Shown in pieces: positions 51,124-61,536 of a stretch of 64,000 bases of DNA. The notes beneath the pieces were generated by a model that saw nothing but the letters and a program-made list of their open reading frames with translations, did no database searches and had not been told where the DNA came from. The position numbers and the translations under genes were made by a program. Location of the stretch: NCBI GenBank assembly GCA_025617745.1, contig CM046853.1:10804974-10868973 (forward strand). Direction: 5' to 3'. This DNA is from Heliocidaris erythrogramma. Its lineage: Eukaryota > Echinodermata > Echinoidea > Camarodonta > Echinometridae. Every line of letters begins with the position of its first letter. Position 1 is the stretch's first letter.

Positions 51124-51273
51124 GTTGGAGACCTTGGGCTTCGTGGTCATCATGTAACAAGGATTGTGGAGGGGGTCATCAGACACGACGACGGGTGTGT
51201 ATTCGTGATGTTCCTAATGCCTGTGAGGGAGATGCCAAGCAGAGACGACAATGTAATACCTTCGATTGTGCAG
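51124..51273 (+). CDS. Exon 2: thrombospondin type-1 repeat A
   Basis: The acceptor CACCTAG ends at 51123 and the donor is CAG|GTAACC. The 150-base exon is phase 1 on both sides. It encodes a single TSP1 module: WRPWASWSSC (a W-x-x-W-x-x-W C-mannosylation motif), then CNKDCGGGHQTRRR and six cysteines ending TFDCA. The usual O-fucose acceptor in C-x-x-(S/T)-C is Asp here (CNKDC), unlike the two later repeats. TSP1 modules act extracellularly in adhesion and in binding glycosaminoglycans or growth factors. It follows the NtA domain directly in the protein. Confidence 0.9.
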
Positions 51274-51849
51274 GTAACCCATCTTCTCAATATTCGATGT
51301 GTAAAATATTGATGTAAACCAAAAGGGGTGGGATTAGAAACGTCCAAACTATTCCCAAGAATATGAAAGTTAGTTAGGACCCCATTGGAAATAAGCCATT
51401 TCGGCTTTCATGGGCTATCCTGTCATGGTACCTCGATATGTTTGTATTGCAATATACCTGACGAATAAAATCAAATCAAATCAAATCAAGGGAAAAGGCA
51501 CGAAAAAGGCGAAATATGATAGGAGCGTGTCGCGTAGTCAGCCCGCCCAACCATTCTTTTATCCTCCCATGGTGATCCGCATAGCCAAAATGACACCGGT
51601 AATGTTATCCTATATGGAACGGATATGATCAATTTACAGGTGGGTATTTTTGCAATGTAAATGAATCAGTATCCTCTTTACCATTTTGGTTTCGAGTATT
51701 AATTACAAAAATATGGATTGATATTCTTGTCGGCTTATTTGAATCTCCCAAAGACCTGTAAATGATATATCACAATATTTATTCAACACTATGTTCCTTT
51801 AAAAGTATTTATTGTTGCTGTACACCACGATCCTACTGTAATGTGCATC

Positions 51850-52550
51850 GCATCATCTTCTATATCACCATCACCATCATCATCGTCATCATCGCCATCG
51901 TCATCGTCATCCCCATCATTAATTTGGTATCATCTTAGCAAGACATAGGCCTATAGCACAACTTTGATTACCACTTTGATATAATTAGTATCACTGCATT
52001 GTCGGCTTTCATCACCGTCAAATATACCGTTAACTATATCCCAATTGCAATCGTCACCCCTACCGTCACTCTGCTCATCTGATACTACTCGTATACCACT
52101 CGGATACCACCGGCCATCATCTACCACTTCTTAAGGAATCCATCCTTCCCCCTCCCAGTAAGAAGATACCATTGTCGCATGAGCGGTGGTATCAGTACAG
52201 TTGTATTCCATATCTTCTCAAAACATCCTGCAGGATTGAGCCAGCGAGCGAAGGGGGTGGTTGTGTATTCATGAACAGACATGACCGATAGATGACCTGA
52301 ATCTGATTTTTTTCAAGATTTAACAACCTAATAAAAGTTTAAATAATTTGCAAATAAAGCAACATGGCTTCCGTCTTCTTAATTCTTAATGGTGTATATT
52401 ACAAGCAGATCTACTAGTCAAAACTGTTATACTTTGTCGCCATCATCTTCCCCGATTCGTTCAGTTATAGTCAAATCATCATTACCATTAACATCACCAT
52501 CACCATCATCACCACCATCATCATCACCACCACCACCACCACCACCATTA
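51850..52550. repeat. CAT/CAC trinucleotide microsatellite patches
   Basis: Two patches (about 51850-51915 and 52485-52550) of CATCAT, CACCAT and CGTCAT units. The minus-strand Gly/Asp frame at 52427-52609 is a by-product. Confidence 0.85.
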
Positions 52551-53279
52551 TGAAAATCAGGAACGTTATCATCATCACCATAACACCTCCCATTTCTTTG
52601 AAAGGCCAAAAAAAAAAATTCCTATAACTGATACTTTTTTAATTCTTTACTTTTTGCATTGAATTAAAAAGGGGGCTCCCTGACGGAGAAGTTCCAAAGT
52701 ACATCGTAACCCTGAAATGAACTTTCCATCTACCAGACACATCTCATGAACAGATGAAATTACGTTACTCATGGGTATCTGTTAGAATAAACATTTTCAC
52801 CTCGAATGATGTCAATTTGATGATTCTCACTGATTGACAGACTACTCGAGTGGAACTGAATGTGTCAAGTTCTGGGCTAAATTCTGAACTTTGGTGACCT
52901 TGTTTTGAGGAAGGAGATGTACTAATGATCGCGGAAAGTACGAGACATTGTTGGAAGTAGTTGAGAAGTTCATGGAAATGGTGGAGAGATTGGGGTTACC
53001 CCAAGCTGAAAATATGCAACACGTGATTCACCCTTCAAATTGTTTACGCGAGTAAACTTCATGAGCCACAAAGAAGATGAAAATTAATATTCGTGTTTAT
53101 ATGTTTTCTTCTTTGCACTTTTCATTTTAATAATGCAATTGAGTGTAATGATATCGATGCCAAAAGTATTATATTAGTCACACTTTGATTTTGATTGTCG
53201 TAAAATTGTGATTTATGAAAAACTACATTATCGAAAATTGTGAGTTATCCATATCTGTGTACTTGTGAAAGTGTTTTTT

Positions 53280-53460
53280 CTGTCTTTCCTAGTGCCTCTC
53301 TATTTCTCTCTCTCACTCTCTCTCTGCCTCTGTCAGGATGTTTGTTTGTCTCTCTGTCTCTGTCCCTCTTTGTCTGTCTCTCTCTCTTCTCTCCCCTTCT
53401 CTCTCTCTCTCTTTCTGCCTCCCTTTCTCTCTCTTTGCTCTCCCTCTCATTCTCATTCTT
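53280..53460 (+). repeat. CT-rich microsatellite in intron 2
   Basis: (CT)n, (CTGT)n and CTTT mixtures. The Leu/Ser frames on the + strand and Arg/Glu frame on the minus strand are low complexity. Confidence 0.9.
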
Positions 53461-54738
53461 CATGTCACCCCCACATACTCTACCATTCATCTGATCTGAT
53501 TCCCCTCCCTCAAAACATTCAAGTCATTTCAAACCTTTCCAGTTATGAAGTAACAAACTAGCATTTGTTGTTGAAAAAAAATATATCTTTTCCCACACCC
53601 TAATAGTTCATTAACCAATCTTCGAACTTGTAAAGTCAACTGATGCACCTATATCGCGTGATGAATTATCCAGGTGGAAATAAGCAATGCAGAAATTTGT
53701 TTCGATTTGTTTGTTAGTGTCAATGTCAGTTACCTTGTAAAACTCTTAAAATTATCAGAAGTGAGCCTAATCACAACATACCCATTAAACTAGAAAGTGC
53801 AGTGAAAGTCATTCGGATAGGATGGAAGTTCGCTATTATGACCGATTTCACTTGCAGCAGACTTCCTCTTTCTTTTTTCGCAGAAAATGTAGCCAAGAGA
53901 AACTTCGAATGGAATGTCCGCAGAAAACAACAGATTTAAAACAAAAAATGCACCGATAATGATTGGGTTCAACGGTAACAAAAAATATAGTGTCCGAATT
54001 AAGGAATGCATCAGTAAAATAAAGATGTATCATACACAACATTGATATGATCAATTAATCAAGTCGTAAAAAATATTTAATCATGACTCTTGTGCTTTAT
54101 GGATATTGATTTGACTGTTGTTCCAACACTAAATCATTCTTCGTTTATTCGCTGTAATCTACTATACCGTTAAAATAAGTAATCTTCATTCAAAATATAC
54201 TTATTAACAAGTATCAAACAAAATGAATGGGTGCAAAATCAGTGTAAAGTATCAGCAAGTTTAAATAACCATAAGCAAATAATTCTTCCTAAGTGGCATA
54301 TGCAGTAAATCCCTTCAAATGTTTTATTATTAATGACGACTTGCGTACAGCAGCATGCAAAAAGAAAACGATAAGTGAAAATTCAAGATTTTTTTCCATA
54401 CAATGATGCCCTACTCACTCACGAGAAAAATTTTAGCAATAGCAACTTGTATTTTTTTTTCTTCAGTTTATTAATGTGCATCGACAACCCGAAGGTTTTA
54501 ATGATCACGTCTTTAATGTGATAATTCCTTTCTTCTTACTTGTTTAATAAAACCGGTAATGAAACATAGAGTAAAGAAACAATTGTTCACTTGGTGAAAA
54601 GTCATAAAATTTTCATCATTAGACATGTACCATTTTCTTTCGAGTTGCTTTTAATTAAATGCATGTATACATACAAAATTTGGAAACTGTTCCAAAGGAG
54701 ATAGAACAGCTGATTAGAGAAATATGCCGCTCAATGTT

Positions 54739-54936
54739 CACTGTAAAAAAAAATACTGTTACGGAATTACAGTAAATTACTGGCAACCCGGCTGCAGAGT
54801 AAAATACTGTTATATACCGCTGTTTACCGTTTAACTGTAGAATAAACAGTACACAATACCGTGAAAATGCAGTAATTTAATGTGCAGCGGGTTGCCAGTA
54901 CTTTACTATAAATTCCTACAGTAATTTTTTACAGTG
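54739..54936. mobile_element. Foldback element with CACTGTAAAA ends
   Basis: Inverted ends CACTGTAAAAAA (54739) and TTTTTTACAGTG (ending 54936). Inner arms also pair: TTACTGGCAACCCGGCTGCA with TGCAGCGGGTTGCCAGTA. The size (198 bp) and full palindromic design fit a MITE. It lies about 500 bases upstream of the TSPN exon. Confidence 0.8.
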
Positions 54937-55082
54937 TACGTAAAATATAATTTTAAAGTGTCGTCATATCTTTGTTTATGGCTACGCATGTTGATAGATT
55001 GGTTTATATTTGTAAGACACTCATTAGATGACAATTGTGAAATAAATGACTGTGTCGGTAAATGTTCGAAACATTGTTTAAT

Positions 55083-55327
55083 GTTATATTGATTCTGAAA
55101 AAGAAAACTTTGAAATGTAAACTTTTGAACCTATCAAAAACAGTATACTGCAGACAATATCGGCAAAAAGAAACGTTGAATGGTTACATCTAAAAAAAAA
55201 AAAGGTTTTTCTTTTATTGTAAATGCCGCATTTGCAAATATTATTCAACCTCATATTGATTTTAAAAAAGAGAAATTCGAAATGTAAACCTTTGCCCGTT
55301 CGTACATGAATTATACTGTAGACAATC
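55083..55327. repeat. Imperfect 80-bp direct duplication before exon 3
   Basis: The blocks 55083-55162 and 55251-55327 share ATATTGATT, GAAATGTAAAC and TATACTG-AGACAAT in the same order with scattered differences. The second copy ends about 105 bases before the TSPN exon. Confidence 0.7.
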
Positions 55328-55432
55328 TAATAATACAGAAGATTGAGATGTCATTACTTTGTTTAGTGTTCTCACATTTTTTTTACTTTTTCGTTTTCAA
55401 TGTTTGCCTTTTTCTTATTTCCCCTTCCCCAG

Positions 55433-55954
55433 ATGTGAAAGACATGAAGAAAATCCTCAACCTCGATGATTTTCCGCCCGGGGGTTCGACGGGCTCCAAG
55501 TCGTTGGACAGCTTACAGAATCTCACATCAAGCCAGAACCCTTCGTGTTTCTACCGATAAGATATACGGCAAGAGTTTTCCAGACCAGTTCGCCGTTCTC
55601 CTTACCGTCAAACCCAAAGTGACGCTACGAAAAAACCGCGGAGACCCGTATGCCTTGCGCTTCACTGACGCTGGTGGCAACATTCAATTTGGCATCAAAC
55701 TGGCAAAGACTCCTTCCATCGTATATAGTCAACTCGACGGAATGCTCAAGGAAATTAACTTTACCGACTATGTTTTGGATAGAAGTTGGCACTACATGGC
55801 ATTTAGTGTGAACAAACACACAGTAACTTTGATTGCTGATTGTAAACAAGTGTTCACGCTTAATATTGAGAGGAGCGATCGGGCAACAATTGATGCTACT
55901 GGTACAACATCGATTGGTGGTGGATATCGAGCAGTAAATAATGCTTATTTTGAG
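55433..55954 (+). CDS. Exon 3: TSPN (collagen V/XI-like laminin-G fold) domain, frame broken by one base
   Basis: Phase 1 from exon 2 starts DVKDMKKILNLDDFPPG. From the C3G5 run onward the recognisable TSPN sequence lies in another frame: AYRISHQARTLRVSTDKIYG, then FAVLLTVKPK, FGIKLAKTPSIVY, SWHYMAFSVNKHTVTLIADC and DRATIDATGTTSIGGG. The order and spacing match the TSPN domain of fibrillar collagens V/XI, including the conserved W-H and D-C. Removing one G from 55480-55484 joins both halves and gives phase 0 at the donor (GAG|GTAAGT), which the next exon requires. NFTD is an N-glycosylation site. The single insertion is a sequence error or a real mutation. Confidence 0.85.
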
Positions 55955-56198
55955 GTAAGTGAAATAATTTCAAAATACAGAGAGAAGTCGGCACTAAAAA
56001 GCAAAGATAATTAATAAAAATAATGAAATAATGTCATAGAAAATTTCGGAAAAGGGAATGATCATTTGTATAATCGTGATATTACATGGCTAATAATTCA
56101 TCAAATTGTCACTTTTATACTAAGAATATTTTTTAAATAGAGTTATTTACATTATCTTATACGGTATATTTTCATTCAAATATTTTATTTCACTTTAG

Positions 56199-56273
56199 GG
56201 TGATATTGATCAACTGGTTTTGATGAATGACACATCAACAGCAGAACTACAGTGCCTCCCACAAGAAAGACGA
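56199..56273 (+). CDS. Exon 4: end of the TSPN domain
   Basis: A 75-base exon, phase 0 to phase 0, between CACTTTAG and a CGA|GTAAGC donor. It reads GDIDQLVLMNDTSTAELQC, completing the F-E-G-D-I-x-Q-L-L motif that ends collagen-type TSPN domains, with the final conserved Cys. The split after F-E of that motif fixes the exon 3/4 join. Confidence 0.9.
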
Positions 56274-56387
56274 GTAAGCAACCAATCACCAAAATATTGA
56301 TTCTATTCACTCTGTTTGTGTGTCTTTCCATGACTCTCTGTATCTCTGTCTCTATCTCTGTCGCTCTCTGTCTCTGTCTGTCTCTTC

Positions 56388-56438
<51 letters not shown>

Positions 56439-56829
56439 CACATTTATCTTTGTTATCTTCTTTCTATATCTTCAATGTAGTTGTTTACTGTTGTGTTTCC
56501 CTCTCTTTTCTTTGGCTGCTATTTTCTTTTTCTGTTTTTAAATGTCATGCACAATCAAATCAACTTTTGTGAAATGTACGGGGATTGAAACATGTGCAAT
56601 TTTTTTCACAACAGTGAATTCTGTAAAAAGGCTTCATTGATTCTCGTCATGTGAATTAAATTCATTGTGCCATTTGAATTTGAACTTTTATCCCCATCTC
56701 ACATGGTATTATCAAACCATAGTGTTCATCCTACCAAATTAATTATCTTTATCATGAAATGTTTATAAAAAAAACAACATTTTAAAATGTAGAAAAAAGT
56801 ATAAAGATTCTCTATTGACTTGCTCCCAG
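56274..56829 (+). other. Intron 4 with (TC)n(TA)n microsatellite
   Basis: The (TC)n(TA)n run is at about 56393-56434. Low-complexity frames over it are not genes. The intron ends TTGCTCCCAG. Confidence 0.85.
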
Positions 56830-57087
56830 TTCCCCGACCTGCTAGACATTGCATCGACCGCCCCACCCTCGAGCTCAGTGAACGGCATGGATGCTTCTAT
56901 TGATATTGGACTTGTGTACGACAACCTATTCGATCCCTTCCTCTTCATGGACACAGAAACGACCACGTCTTCGCCCATGGACACGACGTTGCCTTCGTTC
57001 TCGCAAGTCGACATCACCGAAGACGGACAGAACGAAGCGAGTGTGTCACCGACTATGCCTTCAACCACTCAAATAATAACTAACAAG
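56830..57087 (+). CDS. Exon 5: Ser/Thr/Pro-rich linker
   Basis: An 86-codon exon, phase 0 to phase 0, acceptor CTCCCAG, donor AAG|GTGAAG. It starts FPDLLDIASTAPPSSSVNG, is acidic in the middle (ASIDIGLVYDNLFDPF) and ends in Ser/Thr/Pro-rich sequence (SVSPTMPSTTQ). No cysteines and no known domain; it looks like a flexible, potentially O-glycosylated spacer after TSPN. GC content is clearly above the flanking introns, which supports coding. Confidence 0.8.
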
Positions 57088-57435
57088 GTGAAGTGTTTCT
57101 TCTAACAGAACTTTAAATCAGCAGAGAAACACATTTTTATTGCACTTTGGAATTTTGAATATGAATTTGAAGTAAACATTTTAAAATTTTTTTAAAGATT
57201 TTAAAAAATGCTTTTAACAAAATTTTAATGAGTAACAAATTTATTTTAAAAATAGATATGGGGTACAAAATATGAATGAAAAAAGATGTAGAGGAAGGAA
57301 AAACTATAGAGAAAAACACTGCATGCCGAAAGAAATAATAAGAAATGAAGGAAAAGCAGATGTGGAGAAATAAAGAACCTGAGGTTAACTACAAAACAGA
57401 AATAACATTTATACCGTGTCTTTTCTGTCCCTTAG

Positions 57436-58126
57436 ATCATGACTCAAAGACCAGAAACATCAACTCCAGCGCTGACAAAACTAACTGTCAAATGGGACAA
57501 TGGAGCATTTGGAGTAGACGAATCAAACAGTGATATTATCAACAACATCATGAATCCTGAGGAATCAGTAGAAATTGGATTTGAAGGTGAATCGCCCATT
57601 GATTACAATCATGCTACAGCCGAACCAGTAACTGTTGACAGAGGTCTAGATGTCTCTGGACGTTCGGGTGACACCATGCAGGGAACGGATGATTCAAAAT
57701 ACTGGACGATAACTCCTACCACTCCGACGTCGCGACGAGGACCGAGCGCCTACTCGCAGATTAAGGTCATCCCAACAACGATCACGGAATCAACAACACA
57801 CAAAATGACCACAACAAAGAAACCAACCTCACTCCCGACAAATACCGAAGCTGCAACAACGGTAACAACGACACAAGCCCAAACAACAACCACTTCAGCA
57901 CCAACAACTAGAACAATAGCGACGACCAAACCGTCGTCGACGACTGTCTCGGTACAGTCGACATCGGAAATGAATGACATCCTAGGCGATGAGGATGTTG
58001 ATAATAAGAGTGAAAGACCACTGAATGATGGTCTGATCCCACATCCTCCTGGTGATGCACTCTCACCTGTTGCTCCTGCCAATGTCCCACGGCCATCCAT
58101 CTACCAATACGGTAGACCACATGATG
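57436..58126 (+). CDS. Exon 6: mucin-like Thr-rich linker
   Basis: Acceptor GTCCCTTAG, phase 0; donor GATG|GTATGT, phase 1. The exon encodes 230 residues. The middle is a Thr-rich stretch (TTTKKPTSLPTNTEAATT and TTQAQTTTTSAPTTRT), expected to be densely O-glycosylated. It ends with a Pro-rich segment (LIPHPPGDALSPVAPANVPR). No cysteines. It separates the NtA/TSP1/TSPN head from the TSP1/EGF tail. Confidence 0.85.
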
Positions 58127-58567
58127 GTATGTATCACTTCAAACTAACATTACATGGGTAGGCCTATATATTGCATGCCAGGTTTCTTACTATGTCCCTC
58201 AATATTTTATGAATACGTAGTAACCCATTAAAAGCAATTTGGTAGGGTGACGAAAAGAGACAACATTTTTTATATACAAATGTAATGCAGGTGCGTTGTA
58301 GGAGAAAGGAGGTGCGATGGGGCAGATATTCCAGAATTTTTCTCCACAAATGCATAATTATTGTCGGTGAATTCATACCGATTTTAGCCATTTCCCATGT
58401 CGGAAAATAAAAAAACCGGGAACCTTTTTTACCGTACTCGTTTGATAATTTTATAGAGACTTGTCGACAACTTTGGTTCGTATGATACATACTAATGCTA
58501 AGTTATCGGATGTCCTCCCTTTCCGTATTTTTCATCCCATAAAACGTATTTCTATTCTTATGATTAG

Positions 58568-58732
58568 AAAATGCAAACTGGTCGACATGGAGCACATGTA
58601 GCAGGACGTGTGGTACTGGAACCAGGTACAGGTACACAGTCTGTAGCGGAGATTCGAACCTTCCAGACTGCAGGAATGGACGCGGGATCGCGGCACAACA
58701 TAAACCATGTCAACTGAACAATAATTGTAAAG
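58568..58732 (+). CDS. Exon 7: thrombospondin type-1 repeat B
   Basis: 165 bases, phase 1 on both sides, acceptor ATGATTAG, donor AAAG|GTCTGT. It encodes NWSTWSTCSRTCGTGTRYRY and six cysteines in TSP1 order. W-x-x-W and CSRTCG are the canonical C-mannosylation and O-fucosylation sites. The exon equals the domain, so it could be duplicated or skipped without frame change. Confidence 0.92.
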
Positions 58733-59186
58733 GTCTGTCACGCTTTGATGTATTGTGAATTTTCCAAGAAAAAAAAATTCATATAAAGAGACTGTGAAAT
58801 TTTATTTTTAGCAAATACTGGGGAAAACGATTCAAAAATGAAGGATCGAGGAAAAACGACTGAGAGAAAGAGCGACAAATTTAAGTATGGAGTCTTGTCT
58901 TGACTTGTAGATATGTTACAAAACGCCTCGAAATGGTTATCGATGAACAGATACCACCGAAAAGAGAAGAAAAAAGATTATCAAGTACAGAAAGTAGAAA
59001 ATAATTTTAAAAAACAGGAAGAGGAGAAAGAAAGATGTAGAGAATGGGACGAAATTATTTCTAGCTAAATTATTTTCTATGAAATATCGTGGCAATTATA
59101 CATGTAGTTGCAGTTTTAGACACTGAAATTCGATATTACTCAGTTCATAGAACATTTCCCTCCCCTTCCTCAATTGATTTTAACAG

Positions 59187-59351
59187 GTGTACTTAGGTGG
59201 AGCGATTGGGGTTCATGCACACGGACTTGCGGTTCAGGGTTCGAGACTCGCGTGGCCTTCTGTCGAGACATCGATTCGCATGAGAACTGCACAAAGGTCG
59301 GCCAATTAATGATCGAGAGGAGGAGATGTGAGGGACTCTCTGAATGTCCAA
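59187..59351 (+). CDS. Exon 8: thrombospondin type-1 repeat C
   Basis: 165 bases, phase 1 on both sides, acceptor TTTTAACAG, donor CCAA|GTAAGT. It encodes RWSDWGSCTRTCGSGFETRV followed by the remaining TSP1 cysteines (FCRDIDSHENC, RRRCEGLSEC). W-x-x-W and CTRTCG sites are present. Same length and phase as exon 7, so the two are probably tandem exon duplicates. Confidence 0.93.
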
Positions 59352-59363
59352 GTAAGTTATATA

Positions 59364-59428
59364 CATTGTAATCATCATCGTCATCATTATTATCATCATC
59401 ATCACCATCATCATTATTATTAACATTA
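59364..59428. repeat. (ATC)n microsatellite in intron 8
   Basis: ATC/ATT repeats just after the exon 8 donor. The minus-strand Met/Ile frame over it is an artefact. The rest of intron 8 (to 59761) shows no gene. Confidence 0.9.
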
Positions 59429-59761
59429 CAACACTACTAGTTCTTATCTCATAATTTTTCATATCGTTGCGGTGACGAGAATTTTCACTCTGCGTTGATT
59501 TTCAATGTTATGCATGAATACCATGTATGAATTTGATACGAGATCGAAGTATAGAATAGACTCTGTCAAGGGCATACCTTACCTTTTCATGCAGTGTTTA
59601 ATACGTAAGGTGTTTTACTGGTCCTGTATGGTACAGTTAATTATAGCACTGTCAGTTTTCATATGGATATATTTTAGGGAGCTTGGGGCGTGAAATACCG
59701 TCATATTTTTGTATTTTCACAAATGATGTTCATAATATGGATATGTCATCATTTGATATAG

Positions 59762-59857
59762 ATTACTGTATTGGTGGATGTTTGAATGGAGGAACGTGTA
59801 TGCCTGGAGGTGTGTGTCAGTGTCCCTCTGGATATAACGGACAGATGTGCGAGAGAG
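59762..59857 (+). CDS. Exon 9: EGF-like repeat 1
   Basis: 96 bases, phase 1 on both sides, acceptor TTGATATAG, donor AGAG|GTAAGA. It encodes YCIGGCLNGGTCMPGG then VCQCPSGYNGQMC: six cysteines spaced C-x3-C-x5-C-x5-C-x-C-x8-C, the compact type found in tenascin and WIF1. There is no Asp/Asn calcium-binding signature at the start. Confidence 0.92.
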
Positions 59858-59865
59858 GTAAGATT

Positions 59866-60078
59866 ATAATAATAATAATTATATTTGATATTTATATAGC
59901 GCTCATATCCACCATGAATGGTGCTCAAGGCGCTCCAATATCACCTCGGCTCTAGCTAGGCAACCGATTTCGGTGCTCACAGCATTCCAGGAATTAATTC
60001 CTACCGGTACCCATTTAACACCCGGGTGGAGAGTGGCAAATGTAGATTAATGTCTTGCCAAAGAACAGCAGTGCCGTG
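59866..60078 (-). mobile_element. 5'-truncated tRNA-SINE in intron 9, minus orientation
   Basis: Read on the minus strand it has GGCAAGACATTAATCTACAT, ATGGGTACCGGTAGG, GCGCCTTGAGCACC and GAGCGCTATATAAAT, ending in a TAT/ATT tail. These are the same body landmarks as the copy at 12772, but the tRNA head is missing. It lies 8 bases past the exon 9 donor. Confidence 0.75.
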
Positions 60079-60296
60079 CCTATACTCCTTTACTTTCTCA
60101 TCTTCCTATATTTCTTTTTCTTATCGGAATATTTTGCCATATTATTATTTCTGTCATCTTTCTCCCTTTCTTTCTCATACGCACTTTGCGTTAATTTGCT
60201 TCAATCTCGGTTCTTGTATTTTCGCGTGTATTGCTTTCTTCCAGGTTAGCTCTTAGAATTCATATTTTGTACTCCACAGCAAGAAGAAAGATTTCA

Positions 60297-60905
60297 TTAA
60301 AGGAGTACTCCGGCCTGAAAATAATAATAATCGAATGAATAGAGTATAATTAAACAAGCAAAACACTGAAAGTTTCATCGAAATCCGATAAAAAATAACG
60401 AAGTTATTGAATTTTTAAGTTTTGCATTATTTTGGGAAACAGTTCTATGCATGTCATCATGAATATGTAATGAGTTAGCTGATGATGTCACGTCCCCACT
60501 TTCCTTTTTTAACTATATTATATGAAATCTTAATTTTTTCATTTTTTCATACATGTCTATAAAAAATATCTCCCTTGTAACAAAATAGGTTACAGCAATG
60601 ATGTACTTACACATTAAATAAGGAGTCATTCCTTTTAGTTATAGGCTTGGAGCAGAAAATTTGAATAATTGCAATTTCATATAATAAAATACAAAAGAAA
60701 AAGTGGGGATATGACATCATCAGCTCACTCACTGCATATTCATGATGACGTGCACATAACTGTTTTACCAAAATAATGCAAAACTTAAAATTCCATAACT
60801 TCATTATTTTTCATCCGATTTCGATGAAATTTTCAGTGATTTGTTTGTTTAATTTTACTCCATTTATTCAATTCATATTAATTTCAGGCCGGAGTACCCC
60901 TTTAA
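60297..60905. mobile_element. TTAA-flanked foldback element in intron 9
   Basis: TTAA at 60297-60300 and 60902-60905 borders inverted ends AGGAGTACTCCGGCCTGAAA and TTTCAGGCCGGAGTACCCCT. Inverted similarity continues almost to the centre: TTTCATCGAAATCCGAT near 60373 pairs with ATCCGATTTCGATGAAA near 60814. No coding capacity; piggyBac-like target choice. Confidence 0.8.
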
Positions 60906-61096
60906 TGTCCGAAAATGCATACTATATCCTGTGAATTCTGAAAGTCATTATTTTTGGCTCATCTTTATTAGGTTTCTGATATCAATCAATTATCTTAAAT
61001 TTTCTTCTTATTATTTGGCTTTGTGCCTGTCACTTCTACTCCATTTTCATTCATTATTATGACTATGATTTGTTGCATGTTCTTTTTTATCATCAG

Positions 61097-61189
61097 AGCT
61101 TTGCCAGCATTCATGTAAGAACGGTGGAAGGTGTGTTGGAAGGAACAAGTGTCTATGCCCATATGGTTACTTACCACCGTTTTGTGAGC
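61097..61189 (+). CDS. Exon 10: EGF-like repeat 2
   Basis: 93 bases, phase 1 on both sides, acceptor ATCATCAG, donor GAGC|GTAAGT. It encodes LCQHSCKNGGRCVGRNKCLC then PYGYLPPFC with six cysteines in the same compact spacing as repeat 1. One-exon-one-domain organisation. Confidence 0.92.
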
Positions 61190-61536
61190 GTAAGTGAAAG
61201 AGAATGAAAATATATATTCCCTCTCCCAGTATAATGAGGGAAGTGGTGATGATATATCTTGGTAAACACATTGAGAAAACATATTTTTTTTTACATTTTA
61301 AATGCAGTACAATGATGAAGCTTTTTAAACGGCCAATTCTCCCCTTGATGAAACTATTCTTCGAGGTTCATTACATAAACAATGAAGAATAAAAATTGTG
61401 GTGCTATGCAGTCATTTACAGGTGCATACTTAAAATACCTGCACATACAATTGCACTGAAGATATAGGAATAAATGCACATTGTTTAATGTAAAGTATCT
61501 TTTTATTGTTTTATTTGTTTTTCTCTCATTATTGTA

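Larger units (their letters stand above)
51274..55432 (+). other. Intron 2
   Basis: Starts GTAACC and ends with a strong polypyrimidine acceptor (TTCCCCTTCCCCAG). It contains (ATC/ATCGTC)n near 51850-51915, a CAC/CAT repeat near 52490-52550, a CT microsatellite at 53280-53460, a foldback element at 54739-54936 and an imperfect duplication just before exon 3. No other exon was seen. Confidence 0.8.
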
